This document shows positions 33,874-43,702 of a stretch of 64,000 nucleotides of DNA, one piece after another. The position numbers and the translations under genes were made by a program. The notes under the pieces were generated by a model. It made no database searches. It was given only the letters and a program-made list of their open reading frames with translations, and was not told the DNA's origin. Position 1 is the stretch's first letter. Every line of letters begins with the position of its first letter. Origin of the DNA: Rhyacophila brunnea (lineage: Eukaryota; Arthropoda; Insecta; Trichoptera; Rhyacophilidae); contig JAGYXB010000659.1 in the NCBI GenBank assembly GCA_022495005.1, positions 1,178,001 through 1,242,000 of the forward strand, read 5' to 3'.

Positions 33874-34506
33874 AATACATCTCAATCATTCGAATATAAT
33901 GCAATATATGTGATTATCAGAAATAGCGATCCAATAATATGACGTGAATAGCCAACGAAAAATTGCATTAGTGTAGACATAGTTTATTTTCGATTAAAAT
34001 ATTGCGTATTTTTTGAAAAAAATATTTTGAACTCTGATGTCTCACCAAAACCTATAGACTTGCCATTCTATGGTGGTATGTCTATAATAAGCTTCCTCCG
34101 TTTACTTATTTATTATCCCGGCCCCCTCTTTTGTATTTTATATTATGTATATTGATTATAAAATAGTACTACAAGTGTGTGTTTTTCGTGAATAATTATT
34201 TATTTCCCTCTGAAAGGCAGTTTTCCTTACTGATACAATAGAGAAATAACCACGTAAACGCCAGTTTGACCAAATAATATCCCACGACTTCATTTAGAGT
34301 TACGTCACGTCGCTGTATTGACAGCTCAATCAGTCTCATCAACCGTTCCGTTTAATAGAAATTGAATTTGCTAAGTTAAAAGAGCATAAGGAAAATTTTG
34401 ACGAGAATAAATAATTATTATTCTAAGAGTTGATTGTTTACCATCCCAAAAGTGCATCATCAAGGAATATTTAGTGTTTTTTTTTGATAGAATATATAGT
34501 GAAATA
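33874..34506. other. No recognised feature
   Basis: Nothing supported. Confidence 0.45.
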
Positions 34507-34631
34507 TAACGGGTGTTTTTTTAAAGGTGTAAAAATTTAAAATGAAATAAAACACAATAATTGTGGTAATGAACATGTTAGGCTTTATTCGAAAGATGAT
34601 TTTATGCCATTAGTGCAAGTTCATATACTTA

Positions 34632-34779
34632 TTGTTTTTTTTAATTTGTGCATGAGTCAGAGTATGGTCCTAATAGGTTGAGCAAGTGGCTGACATCCAT
34701 TTCTCGTAAAAATAAAATATGTTGATACAAACCTCCACTCTGTGGAGGCACATATGATCCTATTAGAATCGGACATGGT
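34632..34779 (+). mobile_element. SINE-3 body inserted in the mariner
   Basis: Starts TTTGTGCATGAGTCAGAG and ends CGGACATGGTC, with the CCTCCACTCTGTGGAGG hairpin at about 34732-34748. The tRNA-like head is missing. It lies just beyond the transposase C-terminus, so the fused reading frame there is an artefact of the insertion. The SINE is thus younger than the mariner. Confidence 0.75.
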
Positions 34780-34789
34780 CAAAAGAAGA

Positions 34790-35499
34790 AAGTGCTGAAA
34801 TATAATTTTGGGCATATGGGCGCCGCGGCTGGCTCGAAGAAAGCGCAATCTGGAAGTCAAATTTTCGACCACTTTTTCGAGCATCTGGGGCCGTATATCG
34901 GCAACAACGTGGCGAATATTGGCTTCCAAGTCATGTATCGTCTCTGGTTTATCGGTGTAGACTAACAATTTTACATATCCCCACAAAAATAATCTAAAGG
35001 TGTTAAATCACACGATCTTGGAGGCCAATTCACAGGTCCATAACGCGAAATTATTTGCGCATCCAATGTTTCTTTCAATAAATTGATTGTGGCACGCGCT
35101 GTGTGGCATGTTGCGCCGTCATTTTGAAACCACAGCTCTTCCACATTAATGTCATTCAATTGAGGAAAGAAAAAGTCAGTAATCATGTATCTATAGTACT
35201 GTCCATTGACTATCACGTTCTGGCCGGCATCATTTTTGAAGAAATATGGACCAATGATTCCACCAGCCCATAAAGCACACTATACAGTAATTTTTGTGGA
35301 TATAACGGCGTCTTAATAATGGCTTATGGATTTTCTTCACTGCAAATGTGGCAATTTTGATTATTGACGTAGCCATTCAACCAAAAATTAGCCTTATCGC
35401 TGAACAAAATTTTGTGGTGAAAACGAACTGAACTGTACGACGATTTTCAAAATAAAAATGCACAATTTGCAACCATTATTCTGGTGTAAGTCTATTCAT
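34790..35499 (-). pseudogene. mariner-type transposase, internally deleted and frameshifted
   Basis: It starts MNRLTPE, then a stop where the family usually has Q, then WLQIVHFYFENRR. The DNA-binding domain after about residue 25 is gone: the frame jumps to FWLNGYVNNQN, just after the first catalytic Asp (FSD...). It continues with ELWFQNDGATCHTARAT (second catalytic Asp), then VNWPPRSCDLTPLDYF (third Asp), 34 residues on as in DD34D mariner enzymes. A frameshift near 34980 precedes WGYVKLLVYTDKPETIHDLE and the natural end near SRGAHMPKIIF. Cut-and-paste transposition acts on TA sites; this copy cannot make enzyme. Confidence 0.88.
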
Positions 35500-35598
35500 G
35501 GTAAAATGGCAAACCAAATTGACCACAAACCAGCTATCAGCTGTCAAATTGGCTGTCGCTGGAAAAAGTGTTGCCAATTTGAAAAGCAAACCGTTATA

Positions 35599-36035
35599 AG
35601 TATATATCGAAATCAATAAAGTTCTAATATCAAGTCGTAAATTTTCACTTAGTCCTTTTTGGCTGGGTTATCTCGTAATAATAAATAATACTATTACCAG
35701 CTGTTTCACATTTTCATCGTCAGAACGATTTTTTTCGAGGCACTAGTAAAGTTATCAAATTACTGGCGATAGATTAATGGAAAAATAATATTGGGAGAGA
35801 ACAAGTTTTACCGGTTGAAGCTAAACCAAAAAAGCATATTTACGATAGAACCTTTAATTATGTTATTTTTATTTATCTCGGCAAAAAAAGTTATGAGGTA
35901 AAAGATTGTTTTTTTTTAAATGAAACAGGGCAGGCAAAAAATATTATAAAATTTTAATGACATATTTTAAAAAATAAGATTGATAATATTTGGTATATCA
36001 TTAAAATTTGCGATATTTTTTGCTCCTCTGTTTAT
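35599..36035. other. No recognised feature
   Basis: Nothing supported. Confidence 0.45.
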
Positions 36036-36343
36036 TGCGTCAATTACATTGAGCTTCTTTACGAGCTGCTTGTTGGCGAATTTAACAATCTACCGATAAA
36101 AGTTGAAAGCCGGTCAACTTTACACGCTACACGCCGGCGTGTGGGCCTACTGCATCTGCGCAGTAGAGCGCAGTAGCAACCTCCCGGTAAAAAAAAACTA
36201 CGTTCTGTCAAAATAATCGCTGGCTTGTGGCTTCTCAGTGAATGGAAAGTTTTGTGTGTCATCATCACAATCGCAGTAGCTGAATCGCCTGCTATTAAAT
36301 TCGCCAACAAACAGCTCGTAAAGTAGCTCAATGTAATTGACGC
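36036..36343. mobile_element. TIR element, 48-bp inverted ends
   Basis: TGCGTCAATTACATTGAGCT and the following CTTTACGAGCTG.TTGTTGGCGAATTT are repeated in reverse at the right end with only two or three differences. TAT lies on both sides (36033-36035, 36344-36346), a possible 3-bp duplication as in PIF/Harbinger, though TA insertion is also possible. The interior is GC-richer, with CGCAGTAG repeats. The overlapping minus-strand frames at both ends are products of the inverted repeat, not genes. Confidence 0.82.
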
Positions 36344-36349
36344 ATATGT

Positions 36350-37173
36350 TTGTCTGCATTTTTTTATTATACAGATAAAAAACATATGTTTTTGGAAGTC
36401 GCAACGGTGACACTTAATATAATATTATATTATTAATATCCTTCATAAATTTAATAAACTTGGTTAAAATCGAAATGCTGATCTAAAAATGGAAAATAAA
36501 ACATATTATTATAGTTTATTTTAAATTAAATTCAACAATTTTCCATATCTAGATCAATACTATTGAAAACGAGGTAGTTTTAGTATCTATATAATTTATA
36601 CTGTCTGAGTCCCGGCACCCGGGCAAATATTTCCGTAGAATTTCTATATAGAAACACTTCATTTGTTTATTTAACTTAATCTAAACAAACATCATAATAA
36701 TGTGTTAAAACCTATTTCTTACTGTGATAATAAATTCCGTTTCATCCTGTGCTGTGACATCACGTTACGTTGAGTGATATTTTTGTGAGTTTATAAATTA
36801 TTTATATAACAATTTAGTGCTTATAATGTGTGACTTTTTATGTGTCAGAGTCTGTTTGTTGATGCCACACCATAACTTTGCACTCCGGCTCTAGGATGAA
36901 AATGATATACCTAATTATATTCTAAAATATTTTTTTTACGAATATTATCTACTTATTTATTTATTACCACATATTATATTAATATACAAGTGAACATCGT
37001 TTGACGCAAGGTCATCAGGTAAAGAGGCGTAACAGTGTAGTAAAAAGTGCAAAGTTATAAAGCATACTCTACCAATTTTAAATATTCGTTAACACCAATT
37101 AAATCGTTCATCATGTTGAACATATTTTATTGTGACAAAGTAAATAATAATAAAATTTAATATAACTTACATA
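36350..37173. other. No recognised feature
   Basis: Nothing supported. Confidence 0.45.
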
Positions 37174-37570
37174 TCGACCGTGTTTAGGAAAAAGGCCGTA
37201 ACCCACACAGAGCAAATTTTACAGGAGAGGCAAAAAACGTTTTTTGAATGATTTTGGTTTAATATTAATAAAAAATAGGCACAGACATTGGGTGCATGGT
37301 GATTGATGATTTGGTGTAATATCTTTTCGATCTACTAATAATTAAAGAAGTTATTACAGAAATATCATTAAAATTGAGGGTAAATGCTTTTTTTCCTTAA
37401 ATTAAAACTTAAATAAAGCCCAATTAAAACCTGAATTTAGATAATAAATCGGTATTTGCGGCTTACTTCTTTTTTAAAGAACGTGTATTTAGTTTTATAC
37501 ATTGTTAATATCTAATAAAAGCACTTTTCGAAAAATCGAGGGTTATGCCGTTTTTCCTAAACACAGTCGA
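37174..37570. mobile_element. TIR element of the TCGACTGTG family, copy 2
   Basis: Ends TCGACCGTGTTTAGGAAAAA (left) and the reverse of TCGACTGTGTTTAGGAAAAA (right), flanked by TA on both sides. Inside, AATAAATCGGTATTTGCGGC is the reverse of a block in copy 1 at 15.32 kb. About 400 bp with no coding sequence; Tc1/mariner-type MITE is the likeliest class. Confidence 0.8.
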
Positions 37571-38300
37571 TATTAAACTGTTATTTTTAACAGTGATTTT
37601 TTTCATCTAGGAATAACTACAAAAAGAATTGGATGAAGTGCATAACATTAACTTAGATATACGTTTTTCGAGGATTAGTTGACTTACTTGACATCACATA
37701 ACGGAAAAGGTTAAGTGTTACGAAACCAATCTTCTCTGTTATTAAATTTCGTAGACTATTTATAGATACAATGGGTTATTTTTGTTAATTTAATATCAGG
37801 CTTCTCCACAACTTAATTAATGTACCGTATTTATCTTTCAGTTAAGACATAAGTAAATTAAACACTTGAAATAAGCTAAAAAATATTTTAAAAAGCTAGC
37901 TGTAAGTATTTAAAAAACCTCATTACGAATTCGTTCGCAAGTTTCATTCAGTTACATTGGCGGTTTTTTCACAGGCTTTTTTTAGTTTCGCTTGCGACAA
38001 AGGGCGTAACTAATTTGTCAGACCGTACTTTAAGGGTTGCAATATATCACTGGCGGATAAAAATACCTTTTTACGCTGTTATCTACGCGTAAAACATACT
38101 TAACCCGTTTATTTTTTTCAAAAGACGTTTTCAAATTTTCAGTAGAAACACTCTGAATAATAATTTTAGCGAGGGGTATAAATAGATTTTTTAAAACAAT
38201 GTCATGAAATATTAAGCTTTTTTTTTCATTATATTATAATGCGAATAACGCAATGACTCGCTTTTAATGTGGAAAAAAATATTTATTTATCTTGAACGGA
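37571..38300. other. No recognised feature
   Basis: AT-rich; nothing supported. Confidence 0.45.
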
Positions 38301-38307
38301 ATATAAT

Positions 38308-38385
38308 GAAGATGGCGCACGTGGTCTAATGAGCAAGGCATTGATTTCTCATACCGGTTATCCCGATTCAATTCACATGTAAAAT
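38308..38385 (+). mobile_element. tRNA-like SINE head, degenerate
   Basis: GTGGTCTAATGAGCAAGGC resembles an A box region and GATTCAATTC a B box, about 45 bases apart as in a tRNA gene. The cloverleaf stems are poor, so it is a SINE head or tRNA fossil, not a working tRNA. Confidence 0.35.
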
Positions 38386-38483
38386 ATTTTACGTTTTACG
38401 TAATTAGGGCTCATAGACTGTTGTGGTATTAAAAAATATACATTGAGGGCTCATTAAGAGGGTTAACGTTTCTGTAAGTATCT

Positions 38484-38570
38484 TCTTCTTCTTCGATGGC
38501 GCTACAGCTCAAGTCGAGCCCTGGCTTCCTCCACTACCGTCCTCCAGCTGGAACGGTCCTTTGCGCGTCT
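38484..38570 (-). mobile_element. LINE-A 3' stub with 15-bp target duplication
   Basis: Only 87 bp of the LINE-A 3' end (GATGGCGCTACAGCTCAAG and the following GAGCCCTGG block plus the GAA tail) is present. It is flanked by identical TTTCTGTAAGTATCT at 38469-38483 and 38571-38585. This is a textbook severe 5' truncation by target-primed reverse transcription, and the high identity to the 21.0-kb copy suggests recent activity of the family. Confidence 0.9.
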
Positions 38571-38633
38571 TTTCTGTAAGTATCTAGGCTGACATAATTT
38601 TTTTAATGACTCCAGTGATTTTTACAAAAATAC

Positions 38634-38851
38634 TTGGTACTGTTCGATTATACGGAATACAGCGGAAAACGCATTTTGAAAATAGCCGATAAACTGGATT
38701 ATTTGTTAGGTTAACCTAATCAAACCTAACCTAACCTAACCTAACCCAACCTAACCTAACCTAAACTAACCCAAACTAACAAATAATCCAGTTTATCGGC
38801 TATTTTCACAATGCGTTTTCCGCTGTATTCCGTACAACCGAACAGCACCAA
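38634..38851. mobile_element. Inverted-repeat element with a CCTAA core
   Basis: Two arms of about 75 bp, nearly perfect inverted copies, starting TTGGTACTGTTCG and including GGAATACAGCGGAAAA, AAAATAGCCGATAAACTGG and ATTATTTGTTA. Between them lie about 65 bp of CCTAA repeats (38712-38775). A solo arm is at 60.69 kb and a core-plus-arm fragment at 29.96 kb, so it is a mobile family. Target duplication is uncertain (perhaps ATAC). Confidence 0.85.
38712..38775. repeat. CCTAA telomere-like array
   Basis: About twelve consecutive CCTAA-type units with a few variants (CCCAA, ACTAA), the longest such array in the window. It sits exactly between the arms of the element at 38634-38851. Confidence 0.88.
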
Positions 38852-38859
38852 ATACTTTA

Positions 38860-39930
38860 AAAAAAAAATACAATTTTGACTATTTTTATTGTCAATTATT
38901 CATTCAATTGTTATTGAAATCAGCCAGAGCCTAGACCTAGAGCCATCAGGTCATTTAATCTACCCCGTACGCTATAGTATCCTGAAAGACTAACACATTA
39001 AAATATGAAAGATGTATATTGCTAGTACGCGTAGAAATACACTGAATATTTTCTGCAAATGACCCAATTTTTTAAAACATGTTGTACCTACCAACGCAAG
39101 TATTTTAACATAAATTATGAACATTTCGTCGAAGCTTGACATTTCACATTTAACATTTTTTTTCTCCAGCACAGCTTTATTACAAAAAGTTTTACATATT
39201 TAATGATAGATTGTGAGTACTCAGTGCTATATCTTAGAGACATTCAGGAATATTATAGTAACTATATATCACTTGTCAAGGAACTAATATATAAAGTAAG
39301 CACCTAAGGTCTCAATAACGGAAATAAACAATTTTAACTAATCATAGTTTCTGGCATTATAATCTTTGGCAAGTCTTGGCCTCTTGGTTTTCCAGTGCCT
39401 TTAGCCGAGTATTCCTAATAATATGTGTATAAAAGTAATTAATGAGACAGTCTGATCCATTGAAATTACTTCGACGTAGGAGGAAAACCAACCCTGTTAG
39501 GTAGAGAGGCGATTAGTATGCAACTCTGGCGAAGCAAAACGAGTAAATCAGAGAAATAAATCGGATTAGTTTTCCTCAAGATGACGTAGAAAGAAAATGA
39601 AACAGGAAAATGTGGAAATGCTTCAGTTACACTTTCGTTATCAAGTATTTTAAATAATTTATTTGCATATTGCTTAAATCTTTTCAGTTGGTTCACCTTA
39701 ATTAATTTATAGCACTTTATGTTCACCTGTTTATTCTAAAATTTACCTACCAGCTGTCGCTTCTGTAACTCTTGTCATTAACAATAATTAACATTATATA
39801 TTAAATATAGTTCATTTTAATAACATCAATGGCGTACTTACGTTACTTATGTAAATAAAAATATTATTATTGAATATTTTCTTTATTCAAAACTTAATTT
39901 TATTGATTGAATGATTGATTGAATAAAAAG
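38860..39930. other. No recognised feature
   Basis: Nothing supported; frames on the minus strand at 38990 and 39466 have no recognisable content. Confidence 0.45.
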
Positions 39931-39940
39931 TAAGCCACCC

Positions 39941-40078
39941 CACCCCGGCAGGGAATCGAACCCTGCATCTCCTGGGTTTACGCCCCGTCCGCGCATTATC
40001 CTATATGCTACAAGGCGACGTACTAATAGCGACAAATTTGAACTATTGGCCTTTTTAATACCTGCTCATCAGCGCTTT
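39941..40078 (-). mobile_element. SINE-2 tRNA unit with upstream piece
   Basis: On the minus strand: GAGCAGGTATTAAAAAGGCC, then a tRNA-like unit with an A box region TAGCATATAGGATAATGC and B box GGTTCGATTCC, then GGGGTGGCTTA. The unit could come from a tRNA gene but lacks acceptor pairing, as usual in SINE heads. Confidence 0.65.
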
Positions 40079-40084
40079 TTGTTT

Positions 40085-40505
40085 TTTGGACTGGCTCTGC
40101 TGTTCGCTGACGTTAAGCGCCCTGTGTACCCGCATACTGAGAGTCACGAATTGAAATGGATGAGTCTACAGAGGAGTCGGGACTATCCCGCTCCCCATAC
40201 GACGCTGAAAATTTCTCGAAGTTGGCCTCGGTTGCTATCAGATCTCCATGACCAATTGGGCCCATGTGAGGACGGACCCTGGCAAACAGCTCCGTTCGTT
40301 CGAGTTCCATAAGCGGGCAATCCCAAAGAATGTGTTCAACATCTTGGTGGTTATGCCCGCAGGTACAACCCGGCCCATCTACTATCAAGCCAAACTCGTG
40401 GAGTCTGTCGGCGAAGTTGCCATAGCCGGTGAGGAACTGGCTAATCCAGTGCGAAGGTTCGAGTCTTCTAGTTTGGTGCCCGCAGAATACGTCTGGAAAA
40501 AATTT
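40085..40505 (-). pseudogene. LINE-D C-terminal remnant
   Basis: Reads HQTRRLEPSHWISQFLTGYG, then LHEFGLIVDGPGCTCGHNHQ, then DVEHILWDCPLMELERTELF and MGPIGHGDLIATEANFE. The CTCG....DVEH.LWDCP cysteine-histidine motif is intact. This is the zinc-knuckle-like tail of R1/Jockey-type polyproteins following RNase H. One frameshift separates the first part. It is far better preserved than the 13.4-kb copy. Confidence 0.82.
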
Positions 40506-40689
40506 AGGGGAGGCGGTCCAAGTGACAGCTGTCTACGTTAAAGTTCCCACCACCCGTCATATATGCACAGCAGTTAATATGCATGGCCGCTTTTCGTGAC
40601 AGCTGTCTATAGAGTGTAGAGATATTACCAATTAATACGTTTCAATGAATAATTATTACTATAATTTGTAAAAAAAATCACCTCTTACT

Positions 40690-40875
40690 ATGCGCAGGGT
40701 CAAATTATTAGCAAGTTCAAGTGAGTTACATCATAAAATATTGGTGAAAGCCGTGACGTCGGTTAGTAATTAAAGTAGTAGGTACCTACTTTGATTTAAT
40801 AAACAAAAACCGATTGCCAAAGTAGCTTGATTTCGAAGAGCACTGATGAGCAGGTATTAAAAAGGCCAATAGAGT
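40690..40875 (+). mobile_element. SINE-2 body fragment
   Basis: Carries AGTTACATCATAAA, GTGACGTCGGTTAG, CCGATTGCCAAAGTAGCTTG and ends GAGCAGGTATTAAAAAGGCC in plus orientation. With the minus-strand piece at 39941-40078 it brackets the LINE-D remnant in inverted order. Confidence 0.6.
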
Positions 40876-40884
40876 AGTAGATAG

Positions 40885-41025
40885 CAAAAAAACACTACCT
40901 TATTCTTAGGTCAATAATTATTATAAAGCAATTATTATTCGTAGGATGTTTATCACACTTGAATGGTAAAAGACATAGCTTATAATTAGTATCTTTAGAA
41001 TTATCTTCAAATGTGTTAATCTTGA
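40885..41025 (+). repeat. 140-bp direct repeat, copy 1
   Basis: AAAAAAACACTACCTTATTC through AAATGTGTTAATCTTG, nearly identical to 41766-41904. It directly follows a SINE-2 piece. Confidence 0.75.
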
Positions 41026-41334
41026 ACATTTTTTTAAATAATAAAAGGTTGAAAACCACCGGTGCAATGTACATATAATGATAACAATTTCTTCTTAGAG
41101 GAAGTATAAGACCGCTGCATTCAATAATATCCACTTCAAGTTTTATTAGCTGCTGAACTTTCAAGAATAATTCGAACTCAAAGCAAGATTATTAAATTTA
41201 CGTACATAGGTATAACTGCGCTATCGTACCTAATTAATTCCAGGTCAACAACCAGATTATTTCGTAGATTCAGTAATATATTGATTCACAAACAAGTGAG
41301 ACAAATATCTCACAATAGAATCATAATATTATGT

Positions 41335-41485
41335 ATACATAATTTTGAAAATACTTCTGAGAAAATAATATATTATTATAACCAATAGAAAAAATCTTAT
41401 TGAAAAAAGTAAACCACCCCGCAGGTTCGAACCTGCATCTCTCGGGTATTGCACCCAGGCACATAGACCACTATGCTAAAGGAAT
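41335..41485 (-). mobile_element. SINE-2 copy with tRNA-like head
   Basis: On the minus strand: TAGCATAGTGGTCTATG (A box region), CACCCGAGAG-like loop sequence, GGTTCGAACCTGC (B box), then the CTTTTTTCAATAAGATTTTTTC body running to 41335. Five-prime upstream piece absent. Confidence 0.65.
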
Positions 41486-41582
41486 CATACTTAATTACGG
41501 GAGGAGGCAGATCCTGGACACTCCTTAAACGTTGTAGATAATCTATGTCTATATTTTTGAAGCCTTATTATCTTTCATATTG

Positions 41583-41660
41583 ACGCGCGTGTTTGAACAT
41601 GTACCGTTTAAAAAAAAAAATTTTAAAAAATCGGTTATGTACATGTTCAAACACGCGCGT
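41583..41660. repeat. Perfect 22-bp stem hairpin
   Basis: The 22 bases at 41583-41604 (ACGCGCGTGTTTGAACATG...) are exactly reversed at 41639-41660, with an A/T-rich 34-base loop. The stem is GC-rich in an AT-rich setting, and no mismatch has accumulated. Confidence 0.88.
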
Positions 41661-41765
41661 TAACATAATTTTACTCCCTACTATAATTATAGTTTCTCAA
41701 TTTATGGCTACGGCCGTATGTTGTAGCTTAACCACTGGGGAATGCTAAAAGAAATGGCGTATTTC

Positions 41766-41904
41766 AAAAAAACACTACCTTATTCTTAGGTCAATAATTA
41801 TTATAAAGCAATCATTATTCGTATGATGTTTCTCACACTTGAATGGTCAAAGACATAGCTTATAATAAGTATCTTTAGAATTATCTTCAAATGTGTTAAT
41901 CTTG
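41766..41904 (+). repeat. 140-bp direct repeat, copy 2
   Basis: Differs from copy 1 by a few substitutions (for example TTTCTCACAC for TTTATCACAC). The two copies are about 880 bp apart, in the same direction. Confidence 0.75.
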
Positions 41905-42261
41905 CCGATTTTTTGAATAATAAAATGCCTAATTCTTGTCAAATTTGGGATCACAGAGATTATCAATATAATTTTTTATCGTGAATATTTTACAAAAATT
42001 ATCTCGTATAAATTATACTAATGGTTTTATAAATGCGTTTAAAAATTAATAAATGTAAAAAATCTTAACACCACTGCACAGTTATGTACCGAAATATGAC
42101 TATATTCTAAAACATTAGAGCGAGAGGTTTAAAAGAATACTATTTTATGTAACAAAAATACTTTATGCAGTCATCAAATGTTTAAAATAACTATAAAAGA
42201 TAATAAGGCTTCAAAATTATATAAATAGATTATCTACAACGTATAAGGAGTGTCCAGGATC

Positions 42262-43231
42262 ATGGTTTGAAAATACAATAAAAACCCAATTTTAACCTAC
42301 GACGAGCATGTGGGGCGTTAACTGTGGAGAGAATTATTTATTTAATTGGAAATAAAAACAAAAATGAAATGGAGTGCCGTGAAAAGATTTTTAGTAACTA
42401 TGGCCACCATAAACCAACAATTTTTGAAAACCTATATCTATTAAAAATTACTAACTTATTTTTGCTTTGTACCACGGTAGACTTATAAATACTCCTGGAA
42501 CTAAAGTAGTTTGTTTTTAATATAACTCTTTCTCTCTCCCCATGTTCGTTTTAATGATCATTCTGATAATGGCCCTATATCCCAAAGTAGAAAGTTGCAT
42601 CATAAACTCAAAACCTACACTAAACATTAAATATACTAACTCAGATTTTCCCATCTATATTTTTTAAGATAAATATATATTTTTTATATTGTAAAATATT
42701 GACACGCATTATTTCAGGCATTTAACTAGGGTATAGAAGGATGTCGGAAGCATTCCAAAGAGTGGCAATCATTTATAACAAAACAACCAGAATCACGTCA
42801 GATAGACATACCTACCTACATTGTTCCCTCCAGACCAATAAAATTATTTCATATACCGGTTCATTTATTTGAGTCCATCGAAATTTATATTATTTTTGTT
42901 GATTTCTTTCTTCTCGGAAGCATATTGTAGATTAACTGCGTCAAAAACATATATATTATAATGTTGTGAAATCAGATTCACACTTGGGACTAAAATCTGA
43001 TTTAGGGTGAATGTTGCGGAAAGCCAAAACCCACACACGGTTAAACTGAATAATACCTTATGTTATATATTATATACATAACGCGTAGGTCAAAGGTTCA
43101 AGTACCACGGCGGGTTAGTCTTTTTAAGAATTGAAGACGTCACAAACAACGGCGTAGGAAACATTCTCGAAATAAAATACGGCTCTTATAATGTTATTAT
43201 AAGAGTAATTTTATTTAAGTTATTTATCCGG
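42262..43231. other. No recognised gene
   Basis: AT-rich DNA. AGGTCAAAGGTTCAAGTACC at about 43087 resembles the T-arm and B box of a tRNA, possibly a SINE fragment, but no A box partner was found. Confidence 0.35.
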
Positions 43232-43702
43232 TAACCGGAAAAAACAGAACGTGACAAAATAGAACATGACAAAATAGAACAGTGACAAAACAGAACAAGA
43301 AAAAACAGAACAGGACAAAACAGAACAACCAGGGGAAAAATAAAACATTCATTTTTGTGGAATCTATTTAATAACAAAATACTTATAAAACTTAAGTTTA
43401 TAAACAAAACATACATAAATATTTAATATTAAAAAAAAATATTAAGTGAAATCATCAATAATAGTTTAATATTAGGTATAAAGTATATATATATTTTTTT
43501 TTCAAAACCATGATTTTAAAAATACTAACATGCATTTTTTTAATAGCTCGCCAGCGATTATTATTAGTTGATGATTTCACTTATAGGTACATTGAAAAAA
43601 AATTTAATATTTATATATATTTGGTTTATAAGATTATGTTTTATAAGTATTTAATTAATAAATAGATTCTACAAAAAGTAATGTTTTATTTTTCCCCTGG
43701 TT
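43232..43702. mobile_element. Foldback-like element with tandem 12-13-mers, copy 2
   Basis: 43232-43326 holds about six units related to GACAAAACAGAAC. They run into AACCAGGGGAAAAATAAAAC at 43327, which is repeated in reverse ending at 43702. The pairing continues inward (AAATACTTATAAAAC and GTGAAATCATCAA blocks) so the 375-bp part folds almost end to end. The tandem units are found only on the left here, while copy 1 at 18.16 kb has them on both sides. Confidence 0.75.

Larger units (their letters stand above)
34507..35596 (-). mobile_element. Decayed mariner-type transposon
   Basis: Imperfect inverted ends TAACGGGTGTTTTTTTAAAG (left) and TAACGGTTTGCTTTTCAAA (right, reversed) are bounded by TA at 34505-34506 and 35597-35598, as expected for Tc1/mariner insertion at TA. 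The element is 1090 bp and holds a broken transposase on the minus strand and a SINE-3 copy. It is non-functional. Confidence 0.8.
41510..42261. mobile_element. TIR element of 750 bp with nested hairpin and 140-bp repeat
   Basis: GATCCTGGACACTCCTTA, GTTGTAGATAATCTAT and GAAGCCTTATTATCTTT at the left are repeated in reverse at 42186-42261, giving inverted ends of about 68 bp. It contains a nested perfect hairpin (41583-41660) and the second copy of the 140-bp direct repeat (41766-41904). No coding sequence or clear target duplication. Confidence 0.72.

Noticed and set aside
36059..36413. Two overlapping minus-strand frames with similar peptide pieces
   Set aside because: The similarity is produced by the inverted ends of the TIR element, not by a gene.
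39400..39730. Minus-strand 86-codon frame
   Set aside because: No family resemblance; composition typical of chance frames here.
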